Assembly: GCA_041658955.1 (NCBI GenBank)
Contig: JBAZZE010000015.1
Location: 1-21,485 of the forward strand
Reading direction: 5' to 3'
Source: UBA2283 sp041658955
GTDB lineage: Bacteria > Patescibacteriota > Microgenomatia > UBA12405
Length of the DNA stretch: 21,485 bases
Shown: piece after piece, positions 16,101-21,401 of the stretch
Numbering within the stretch: position 1 is the first letter of the stretch
Layout of the letters: each line of letters begins with the position of its first letter
The notes under the pieces: generated by a model
Database searches by the model: none
What the model saw: only the letters and a program-made list of their open reading frames with translations
What the model was told of the DNA's origin: nothing
Program-made: the position numbers and the translations under genes

Positions 16101-16137
16101 AAAGGAGTGTTGTTTTACAAGAAACAACACTCCTTTT
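16101..16137 (+). terminator. Intrinsic terminator of the rpoB-rpsG operon
   Basis: A perfect 15-bp inverted repeat: arms 16101-16115 and 16122-16136, a 6-nt loop, and a TTTT end. The A-rich foot on the other side means it could work in both directions. It lies 27 bp after the rpsG stop. Confidence 0.9.
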
Positions 16138-16144
16138 GTGTATG

Positions 16145-16153
16145 TGTTACCAT
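16145..16153 (+). promoter_or_regulatory. Extended -10 promoter of the PilM/LytR_C-like gene
   Basis: TGTTACCAT (TG-N-TACCAT) ends 6 nt before ATG 16160, the same spacing as at 5975 and 6031. No -35 box is visible, as that stretch is terminator stem. A leaderless transcript is inferred. Confidence 0.45.
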
Positions 16154-16159
16154 TAATTA

Positions 16160-17626
16160 ATGGCACTGTTTAGTAAACCTCGGGTTGTTATTTGGCCCAA
16201 AGATAATTCTGTAAATATTCATTTAGATCGCGCGGACAATAACATCTTTTCTCTTGATATAAATCTTTGGAAAAATTGCTCCGAATCTGATCTTCAAGCT
16301 CTTAGTACTTTATTTACCGAACAGGGGATTGATACTGCTACTATTCTTATTCCTGACGACGTTGTTTTTACCAAATCATTTATCTACGATACTCAGATTA
16401 CTGAGATAGACAAAAATGAAGTCATTGGTCTTGCTAAAAGTTTTATTAGCTTTAAAATATCTCCCGATCATATAAATTATGATCTAGTCCAAAGTAATGG
16501 TAAAACCATTATTCAAGCTCGTATTTTTGAAAAATCAAAAATCACCGCACTTGAGGACAATCTCCACTCACTCAGCCTAAAATCATTTTCGTTTGAATCA
16601 GTATCTCAATCCATCGCCAATATTATCTCCCAAAAGTTTTCTGACCAATATTTCCTCATCTATCCTCTCGAAAACAGTGAGTATCTCTTGATGTTGGCCG
16701 CCAAAGATTCGATCTACCTAACTTCCATCATTAAAGGTAAAGAATTGGAAATTCAAAAATTAATAAATTATTCAAAGTTATATTTCCCCAGTATCGTCAC
16801 CAAGATATTCGTCCCCTCAGATCTATCCGCCGATCTTATCGCCACTACTAAGTTAGACAAGTCACCCTTCAGTCAGACTTCGTTTGCTGAAGAATTCAAG
16901 AAAACTTCAAACCTGCCTATCCCAGTTTTAGGTGTAATGGTTTCAAAATCGTTCCAAACTGGTATAATGAACACATCCGATACTAATTCAAGTCAACCAA
17001 AAATGGAAAATAAAAAAAACATCCTCCCCTTTATAGCTGTTTTTGTTATTACGGCTGCTCTCGCTTCCATTATTATTTGGTTTGTCCTAAACAAGAATTC
17101 CGAAAATACCCCAGAAACTCCGATGGCTGAAGTCACACCCACTATTGTCATGGAAGTACCAACTGAAGCACCTACTCCAACCATGGCTGAAGTCAGTAAA
17201 ACACTCAAGCTCCAGGTTCTAAATGCCACCGACATTAACGGTCAAGCTGCTGTTCTAAAAGAAAAATTAACCAAATTAGGATTCACTAGTATTGCAGTTG
17301 GTAATTCCAAAGAAAAGCTAACCGAGAATAAACTTCAGATCAAAGCTTCTCAAGCTTCTGCCTCTGCTTATTTTGTCCAAGAGTTAGCTGGATTCTTCGA
17401 TGTAGTTCCAACTACCGATCTTCCTGAATCTTCGACTTATGATGCTGTCTTCTCGATTGGTACCAAGCTAGTTGCCACTGCAGATAGCACTACAGCCCCA
17501 TCTCAGAAAACTACCATTACTCCTAGTGCTACTGCTACTAAGTCAGCAACTACAGTCACTCCGACTACTAAAGTTACCGCCACTCCAAGTGTCAAGGTAA
17601 CGGCTGCTCCAACTACAACTCTTTAA
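16160..17626 (+). CDS. Envelope protein: PilM-like cytoplasmic part, membrane helix, LytR_C domain, Thr-rich tail
   Basis: A 488-residue protein. Residues 1-265 look like a divergent PilM/actin-like module without a clear ATP-binding motif: FSKPRVVIWPKDNSVNIHLD, then ILIPDDVVFTKSF and IDKNEVIGLAKSFI. A membrane helix lies at 288-310. After a Pro/Thr/Glu linker holding two MAEV repeats, residues 349-437 match the LytR_C pattern: LQVLNATDINGQAAVLKEKL, then GFTSIAVGN. The last 50 residues are almost only Thr, Ala, Ser, Pro, Val and Lys, a typical exposed, possibly glycosylated, stalk. The start lies just behind an extended -10 box. The role is probably in the envelope or type IV pilus context; no enzymatic activity is suggested. 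Domain naming is by eye, and the LytR_C part is the more secure. Confidence 0.75.
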   Translation: MALFSKPRVVIWPKDNSVNIHLDRADNNIFSLDINLWKNCSESDLQALSTLFTEQGIDTATILIPDDVVFTKSFIYDTQITEIDKNEVIGLAKSFISFKISPDHINYDLVQSNGKTIIQARIFEKSKITALEDNLHSLSLKSFSFESVSQSIANIISQKFSDQYFLIYPLENSEYLLMLAAKDSIYLTSIIKGKELEIQKLINYSKLYFPSIVTKIFVPSDLSADLIATTKLDKSPFSQTSFAEEFKKTSNLPIPVLGVMVSKSFQTGIMNTSDTNSSQPKMENKKNILPFIAVFVITAALASIIIWFVLNKNSENTPETPMAEVTPTIVMEVPTEAPTPTMAEVSKTLKLQVLNATDINGQAAVLKEKLTKLGFTSIAVGNSKEKLTENKLQIKASQASASAYFVQELAGFFDVVPTTDLPESSTYDAVFSIGTKLVATADSTTAPSQKTTITPSATATKSATTVTPTTKVTATPSVKVTAAPTTTL

Positions 17627-17651
17627 GATATTCTTAAAAAGTCAGTTAAAT

Positions 17652-17807
17652 CTACTTTGGATTGACTCTTCGATAAATTCTTTTATCAACAACAGTTTTA
17701 GCCCCAGGATCGCTCGGAGCTTTGATATTAAGTCCAACCGCCAGTTCCTGTGTATTTTAAGCAAATTCGTTCATTGTATCCGGTCTAGTCACCTTATACA
17801 GTTCTTT
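17652..17807 (-). pseudogene. Decayed 3' end of an unrecognised gene
   Basis: On the - strand this stretch reads as protein-like sequence: KELYKVTRPDTMNEFA, one in-frame TAA at 17757-17759, then NTQELAVGLNIKAPSDPGAK and on to RRVNPK, ending in TAG at 17652. The TAA is one base from AAA (Lys). A TAG lies in frame just upstream (17808-17810), so no full gene remains. The rest of the 17627-17895 gap holds only the hairpin at 17823. I do not recognise the family. Chance cannot be excluded for so short a piece, but codon choice and composition look coding. Confidence 0.4.
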
Positions 17808-17822
17808 CTACTATAAAATTTA

Positions 17823-17845
17823 CCCCACCCATATATTGGGTGGGG
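17823..17845 (-). terminator. Hairpin downstream of the small-gene cluster
   Basis: CCCCACCCA and TGGGTGGGG form a 9-bp GC-rich stem with a 5-nt loop. On the - strand it is followed by TAAATTTTATAG, a weak U-rich tract. It lies 51 bp past the stop of the last small gene and could end that transcript. Confidence 0.5.
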
Positions 17846-17895
17846 GAGTTCAATCGTAGATTGTAGATGTCATAATGTGACACCGAAGTTATTAT

Positions 17896-18237
17896 CTAGC
17901 TAATAATTATCATTGCTGTTCCACTTTTTCGTGGTTTAGGAAGGCACATATCACACTTTCTGCCGGTAACTTTACAAGTAATTCCTAATCCTTTTCCCTC
18001 CGCTTGATCACAGCTAACTGTGACACTTCCCAAATGCTCCCATGAGTTTATATTGTCTCCAACACAAGCACCAATTCCTCTAATATCTTGTCGGCTTGTG
18101 TTTGGACATGGCTGTTCCATTCCTCTAATTGAGTTAAGAGCAGCTTGGCTATACATAGGATCTGAATGGTCCTCTCCATTATTTAAAAAAGTATGTAGTT
18201 GCTTAAGATCAGCGGCTTCTATTTTTATATTATTCAT
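17896..18237 (-). CDS. Small cysteine-rich protein, unknown
   Basis: A 113-residue protein that I do not recognise. It has no signal peptide or membrane helix. The N-terminal 40 residues are polar and helical-looking (MNNIKIEAADLKQLHTFLNN), resembling the start of the 189-residue neighbour (MKNIEIKNDDIKLLEQAL). The C-terminal 70 residues carry six cysteines: PCPN, GACVG, VSCDQ, ITCKV and KCDMC. The last pair (CxxC) could bind a metal. A glycine- and hydrophobic-rich end closes the protein. The leader is A/T-only in its last 20 bases and has no Shine-Dalgarno. It is the last gene of a five-gene - strand run. Confidence 0.6.
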   Translation of the reverse strand: MNNIKIEAADLKQLHTFLNNGEDHSDPMYSQAALNSIRGMEQPCPNTSRQDIRGIGACVGDNINSWEHLGSVTVSCDQAEGKGLGITCKVTGRKCDMCLPKPRKSGTAMIIIS

Positions 18238-18252
18238 AATTTAAAAAAATAA

Positions 18253-18600
18253 TTAAACAATATCGTCAAGTCTTATTAACAGTTCGGCAGGTATCTCTCG
18301 GCTTTTAGGGACATCAGGGGCGTTAAAATCATCGACCTTAATTCCAATTTCCTCCAACCTATGTCTTGCCAAATATACATCCTCGTCACCCATTCCCATT
18401 TCTGCCCCTACTGGTTGAAATGCTAGTTTTACATCCATAGAATTAAGCCCATATCTTGCCAAAATTCTATTTAATGGTTCTTCAAAATGCTGAGCCATAC
18501 TTTCTGGTGACACGTCTATTTTTCCTTGTTTCTTAAGAAACATTGCATTTAAACATGGGGCTATCATCCCAGCTTCGACTACATTTATTTGTTTGTTCAT
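18253..18600 (-). CDS. Small acidic protein, unknown; related in part to its upstream neighbour
   Basis: A 115-residue, probably cytoplasmic protein with no recognised family. Residues 40-100 align by eye with residues 48-105 of the 189-residue protein encoded upstream. EPLNRILARYGLNSMDVKLAF matches NPVLNRFNLDAVDMGLAL, and LEEIGIKVDDFNAPDVPKSR matches LQALGVEMMKSDIPIVRR. This suggests a shared domain from duplication. The gap to the next gene is 15 bp and the start leader is ATTAAAAAAT, without Shine-Dalgarno. It probably shares a transcript with the other small genes. Confidence 0.6.
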   Translation of the reverse strand: MNKQINVVEAGMIAPCLNAMFLKKQGKIDVSPESMAQHFEEPLNRILARYGLNSMDVKLAFQPVGAEMGMGDEDVYLARHRLEEIGIKVDDFNAPDVPKSREIPAELLIRLDDIV

Positions 18601-18624
18601 ATTTTTTAATATTTATAAAAAAAC

Positions 18625-19194
18625 TTATTTACCAGCAATTCTAGAAGCCAGGATAGTAACAACTGCGAGTTCTACATCTTGATAATTAGTCTCATCAACC
18701 CTGAATCCAAGTAGGCTAGGAGCCATATTTAAAACCACATCCTTTTCGGTCATAGTTCGTTCTTCGGCAGTTTGTCTAATGCTTTGTCTAACTGACTCAC
18801 ATAGACTTTCCATAGATGTCACCTCAGAAAGTGCACGTCGCATTTTTTCGGTATTGGCATTAATTGCCATATCAGCTCCATTTCGTCTAACTATCGGAAT
18901 ATCAGATTTCATCATCTCCACACCTAATGCTTGTAGTGTTTCCAACTTTTCCTCAGACTCAACACCGTTTACCTCAGTTCTTTCCAGTGCTAAGCCCATA
19001 TCTACAGCGTCAAGATTAAATCTATTTAGGACTGGATTAGCGGTGGCCAATTCCTCATTCATCCACTCTGCTCTGGTTATATCGTCTAGTGACCCCCGTT
19101 CTCCGGCGGATATTGAAATTCCCATTGTCTGCCATCCTGTTAGCGCTTGTTCAAGTAACTTAATATCATCGTTTTTAATTTCAATATTTTTCAT
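18625..19194 (-). CDS. Small acidic helical protein, unknown
   Basis: A 189-residue protein with no recognised family. It is probably cytoplasmic and mostly alpha-helical, judging by heptad-like Leu, Met and Ala spacing. Residues 48-105 resemble the 115-residue neighbour (see that entry). Residues 115-189 form a second part with ESLCESVRQSIRQTAEERTM and a hydrophobic C-terminal helix (ELAVVTILASRIAG) that is too polar around its edges for a sure membrane span. The leader is ATAAAAAT directly before ATG. It lies 19 bp after the 120-residue gene and 24 bp before the 115-residue gene. Confidence 0.6.
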   Translation of the reverse strand: MKNIEIKNDDIKLLEQALTGWQTMGISISAGERGSLDDITRAEWMNEELATANPVLNRFNLDAVDMGLALERTEVNGVESEEKLETLQALGVEMMKSDIPIVRRNGADMAINANTEKMRRALSEVTSMESLCESVRQSIRQTAEERTMTEKDVVLNMAPSLLGFRVDETNYQDVELAVVTILASRIAGK

Positions 19195-19213
19195 ATTTTT
19201 ATAAAATAAATAA

Positions 19214-19576
19214 TTATTTTTCTAATAAATTTTTAACTAATTCATAATTGGGTTTCTTCCTGGCCAAAATCATCATCGACAAGTCTGGAGTTTCACTAGT
19301 GCTTCCCAGTTTTTCTAAAGTAGTTCTGGTATAAGTCTCCAGTACGCTTTTTAGTCCGGATCTTTTTTCAATTTCAGCATCTAGTTGATCCATCGAAGTT
19401 GGAATCGCACTATACGAATCTATCTCGTCATAAACACTCCACAACGCATCATCCAGAACCATTGATGCAGCCATAATTCCATCAAAATCACTTTCCCTTT
19501 CGAAATCTAGTCCTAGAGTTTTAACAGTTTCTTGAAGTTTAGGAGTAAAGTACTCATTTTTAAATTGTCTTTGCAT
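19214..19576 (-). CDS. Small acidic helical protein, unknown
   Basis: A 120-residue protein that I do not recognise. It begins MQRQFKNEYFTPKLQETVKT and ends KKPNYELVKNLLEK. It is rich in Asp, Glu and Leu with no cysteine, signal peptide or membrane segment. The LxxxxxxLGLDFE stretch recalls LEEIGIKVD and LQALGVEM in the two downstream proteins, but the likeness is too short to claim homology. The gene follows the 52-residue gene by 2 bp. The start leader ends AAAAAATAATT with no Shine-Dalgarno. Confidence 0.6.
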   Translation of the reverse strand: MQRQFKNEYFTPKLQETVKTLGLDFERESDFDGIMAASMVLDDALWSVYDEIDSYSAIPTSMDQLDAEIEKRSGLKSVLETYTRTTLEKLGSTSETPDLSMMILARKKPNYELVKNLLEK

Positions 19577-19578
19577 AA

Positions 19579-19737
19579 TTATTTTTTAATAATTAACTGA
19601 CAAATAACCTCGAGTTTTTCAAACGATACTTCTTCGTTTTCTTCATAATTTCGAAGAATGGTGTCGACAACTTCAGTCATTGCCGGGTTAAGATTTGACA
19701 ATTCTACGAGCGTTAAGATTTCGTTTTTTGTTAGCAT
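19579..19737 (-). CDS. 52-residue small protein, unknown; first gene of the small-gene cluster
   Basis: A short frame on the - strand encoding 52 residues: MLTKNEILTLVELSNLNPAM, then a Glu-rich middle, ending VICQLIIKK. It begins with ATG 19737 and stops with TAA 2 bp before the 120-residue gene, a typical operon spacing. It has the same leader type as its neighbours (AATAAAAATT before ATG). The likely -10 box is TTTAAT, 7 nt before the ATG. An imperfect 22-bp dyad lies 13 bp upstream of the start. It appears acidic and helical. Length alone makes it uncertain; the spacing and shared leader support it. Confidence 0.55.
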   Translation of the reverse strand: MLTKNEILTLVELSNLNPAMTEVVDTILRNYEENEEVSFEKLEVICQLIIKK

Positions 19738-19750
19738 AATTTTTATTAAA

Positions 19751-19772
19751 AGCAGTTAACTAATTACCTGCT
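19751..19772. promoter_or_regulatory. Imperfect 22-bp dyad, possible operator of the small-gene cluster
   Basis: AGCAGTTAACTAATTACCTGCT matches its own reverse complement at 18 of 22 positions. It sits in the promoter area just before the first small gene. A protein-binding site is inferred; no regulator is recognised. Confidence 0.35.
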
Positions 19773-19799
19773 TTATGGTAAAAACTAATTCAAATTGTT

Positions 19800-19871
19800 A
19801 AAAAAATATTCTTCCTCTTGATATGTGTGGTGTGGCCTTTAGGCCACAGTTTGCATATCGAAGAGGAAGAA
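19800..19871 (-). terminator. Long hairpin terminator after the GC-rich Nudix gene
   Basis: Outer arms 19809-19825 and 19854-19871 pair over 17 bp with one bulged base. After a 5x5 internal loop, TGTGGCC (19831-19837) and GGCCACA (19842-19848) close a TTTA loop. On the - strand the hairpin is followed by TATTTTTTT, a clear U-tract. It ends the transcript coming from 20848. Confidence 0.75.
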
Positions 19872-19898
19872 ACTATTTTCGATGTACCCCACCGACTC

Positions 19899-19928
19899 GA
19901 ACATGACAGCACTTGTGCTGTCATGTTC
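19899..19928. repeat. Perfect 14-bp inverted repeat beside the Nudix stop
   Basis: GAACATGACAGCAC (19899-19912) and GTGCTGTCATGTTC (19915-19928), with TT between. It lies 26 bp past the Nudix stop on the - strand. No T-tract follows in that direction, so it is not a standard terminator by itself. It may protect the 3' end of the RNA, bind a protein, or mark a former insertion edge. Confidence 0.7.
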
Positions 19929-19954
19929 TTAGTCAGGGGATCAGAAGATCTGTG

Positions 19955-20848
19955 TTAACCCATCAGGGTGCGTTTCAGCATGGAGAGGGCTTCTTCGGCG
20001 GTCAAGCGGGGCGGGCGGTTGACATTGAGCCAATTCTTGAAGAGTGCCCAGCCGGTCACCAGAAAGCCATCGAGGCCAGCACCGTAGGAAGCCATGGGAT
20101 CGAAGGAGGACATGTCCTCAAAAACCACATCCTTCAGCTTCTTGTTGGTGACAGCTTCCTGCTTCAAAGTCCAGAGACCGCCATCAGCAGCAACCAGCAT
20201 ATTGTCCGGGAAAATGACCAGGTAGTAGTCATTGCCGCCGATCTTGCCGGGAACCACATCGTGGACGAAGAAGGCATTGTCGCCATTCACACCAGTCGCC
20301 AGAGGCAGATAACGGGTCACTTGGGCACCAGTTTCTTCTTCAACCTCACGGCGAAGTGTTGCCTCGCTGGTCTCGACGCCAAATGCAGTCGCATCATTGA
20401 AACCGCGCACCGCACCGACGAAAACACCTTGGAGACGGGGATCTTCACGGATGTAGCCGAACTTGTCCATCGAGGCATTCGTGCAGACAGCGATCGCTCC
20501 ACCAGGGTGATGCATGATGGTCTGACAGTGCGAGATCACATCTTCGCCAGCCTTCATCACTGCCACATAGGAAACCTTCAGCTTCATGCCAGTGTTTTCC
20601 AGATAGCTGGTGATGCCATCCTTGATGATGTTCGTCACAACAGCCCACGGATTTGCGGCACCTTGGGGCACCAATTCAGTGTACTTCAGGGGGGATTTCG
20701 TTGTTGTTTTCATTCTTTTCACTTTTTCCTTTTTTGTTTTCTTCATGATCAATTTCCACAAGCCAAGTACGACAAGGCCTGCGCCAATGACACTCGCTAC
20801 TGCGAATGCCGACAACATTACGAACAAAATTAAACCGGGCCCAGACAT
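19955..20848 (-). CDS. Membrane-anchored Nudix-like protein of foreign composition
   Basis: 297 residues from ATG 20848, chosen because AAAGGAG lies 5 nt upstream. An in-frame GTG at 20893 has its GGAG directly abutting and is unlikely. A membrane helix lies at about 6-33 (ILFVMLSAFAVASVIGAGLV), followed by a Lys-rich stretch (35-47), so the rest should be cytoplasmic. The Nudix helix is at about 158-176: GVETSEATLRREVEEETGA keeps E-x7-RE-V-x-EE-x-G, but the conserved glycine six residues before the first Glu is Ala. Catalysis is therefore plausible but not certain. The gene is far richer in G+C than its neighbours (62 percent in bases 20041-20100, by hand count), which suggests transfer from another lineage. 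Long open frames on the opposite strand are by-products of this composition. Confidence 0.8.
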   Translation of the reverse strand: MSGPGLILFVMLSAFAVASVIGAGLVVLGLWKLIMKKTKKEKVKRMKTTTKSPLKYTELVPQGAANPWAVVTNIIKDGITSYLENTGMKLKVSYVAVMKAGEDVISHCQTIMHHPGGAIAVCTNASMDKFGYIREDPRLQGVFVGAVRGFNDATAFGVETSEATLRREVEEETGAQVTRYLPLATGVNGDNAFFVHDVVPGKIGGNDYYLVIFPDNMLVAADGGLWTLKQEAVTNKKLKDVVFEDMSSFDPMASYGAGLDGFLVTGWALFKNWLNVNRPPRLTAEEALSMLKRTLMG

Positions 20849-20852
20849 ATTT

Positions 20853-20904
20853 ACTCCTTTCTTCTTTTCTAAAAAAAATTTTGGGTTACACACTCCTTTC
20901 TTCT
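20853..20904 (-). repeat. Duplicated 13-bp Shine-Dalgarno element
   Basis: AGAAGAAAGGAGT on the - strand occurs twice, at 20865-20853 and 20904-20892. The first copy is the ribosome-binding site of the Nudix gene. The second has no start codon at a proper distance. Confidence 0.7.
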
Positions 20905-20907
20905 GGC

Positions 20908-20980
20908 AGACGCCATAAATACCGGGTCAATCATTACTCATGAAATTAATTTGGGAATTAACCCGAAATTAATGGCGTCT
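20908..20980. repeat. Large interrupted inverted repeat in the Nudix leader
   Basis: AGACGCCAT (20908-20916) pairs with ATGGCGTCT (20972-20980). Inside it, CGGGT (20923-20927) pairs with ACCCG (20961-20965), with equal 6-nt internal loops. GAAATTAAT is repeated at 20942 and 20965. It would fold in the 5' leader of the Nudix mRNA. Confidence 0.6.
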
Positions 20981-20988
20981 AGAACCGG

Positions 20989-21009
20989 AAAAAACCGTCG
21001 CAATGACGG
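20989..21009 (-). terminator. Terminator inside the Nudix leader
   Basis: On the - strand CCGTC-ATTGC-GACGG is followed directly by TTTTTT. The stem is only 5 bp but GC-rich. It would end the transcript from the 21163 promoter early, or act as an attenuator before the Nudix gene. Confidence 0.5.
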
Positions 21010-21156
21010 TGAGTGAATTACAAATTAAATTTTGAAAAAAATAGGGGAATAATCCAGATGGTTTACCAATAGGTAAACCCGCAGGGGTTACATTTACAGA
21101 TCTTCTTGTTAAAGTCCAAGCTTTTGGCTTGTTCAAATACATCGACTTAATAGTCT
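20989..21156 (-). ncRNA. Candidate structured leader RNA or small RNA with competing hairpins
   Basis: Between a strong - strand promoter and a terminator lie about 168 nt with several helices and no gene. AAGTC/GACTT (21144-21148 with 21112-21116) encloses CAAGC/GCTTG (21127-21131 with 21117-21121). GGTTTACC (21079-21072, read on the - strand) pairs perfectly with GGTAAACC (21067-21060). The same segment can instead pair with GTAACCC (21091-21085) around a CTGC loop. Two exclusive hairpins followed by a terminator is the layout of a riboswitch or attenuator. It matches no class I know. Function is inference. Confidence 0.4.
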
Positions 21157-21162
21157 GGGTTG

Positions 21163-21190
21163 ATTATAACAATATTTTTAATAATGTCAA
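21163..21190 (-). promoter_or_regulatory. Strong leftward promoter of the structured leader
   Basis: On the - strand TTGACA (21190-21185), a 16-bp spacer and TATAAT (21168-21163) with an extended TG (TGTTATAAT). Both boxes are perfect consensus. The predicted RNA start is near 21156. Confidence 0.7.
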
Positions 21191-21363
21191 GTTATAAGAT
21201 ATACAAACCCATACATACTATATATATGTATTTTTAATATATTTGCGTCAAATAATAAAATATTGTCAGTTATAGGACAAATATTAAGCTTACATACACA
21301 GACTAAAAAACCTATAATAAATATATTTCTATTAAAGAATAATTCCTATAATATAGTGAATAC
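21191..21363. other. AT-rich intergenic stretch between divergent promoters
   Basis: No gene is visible. It contains an A/T-only hairpin followed by T5 (ATACATA 21211-21217 with TATGTAT 21225-21231). It also holds a dyad TTGTC-N8-GACAA (21263-21280) and two bare TATAAT words (21313, 21348) without a -35 box. The dyad could be an operator for the rightward gene. Confidence 0.5.
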
Positions 21364-21392
21364 TTGACATTATAGACACTCTCTCGTACAAT
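21364..21392 (+). promoter_or_regulatory. Promoter of the rmlB-like gene
   Basis: TTGACA (21364-21369), a 17-bp spacer and TACAAT (21387-21392). The -10 box ends 9 nt before ATG 21402, so the leader would be only about 2-3 nt. Confidence 0.75.
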
Positions 21393-21401
21393 CAGAGACT
21401 C

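Noticed and set aside
19913..20833. 306-residue open frame on the + strand opposite the Nudix gene
   Set aside because: It has no family motif or ribosome-binding site and arises from the GC-rich codons of the - strand gene, which has a Nudix helix, membrane anchor and Shine-Dalgarno.
20849..20893. Longer Nudix start at GTG 20893
   Set aside because: GGAG directly touches this GTG, an impossible spacing, while ATG 20848 has AAAGGAG at 5 nt.
19899..20980. Integron cassette with attC site
   Set aside because: The flanking repeats lack the RYYYAAC/GTTRRRY core pairs, and no integrase is present.
19800..21000. Insertion sequence or transposon around the GC-rich gene
   Set aside because: No transposase, and the two flanking inverted repeats are different sequences, so they are not terminal repeats of one element.
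20989..21156. The structured RNA as 6S RNA, tmRNA, SRP RNA or a tRNA
   Set aside because: There is no long single rod as in 6S, no tRNA-like ends with CCA, no GGAAG-type SRP loop, and no 7-base anticodon loop in a cloverleaf.
21311..21353. TATAAT words at 21313 and 21348 as rmlB promoters
   Set aside because: Neither has a -35 box at 16-18 bp; such words are expected by chance in this AT-rich stretch.
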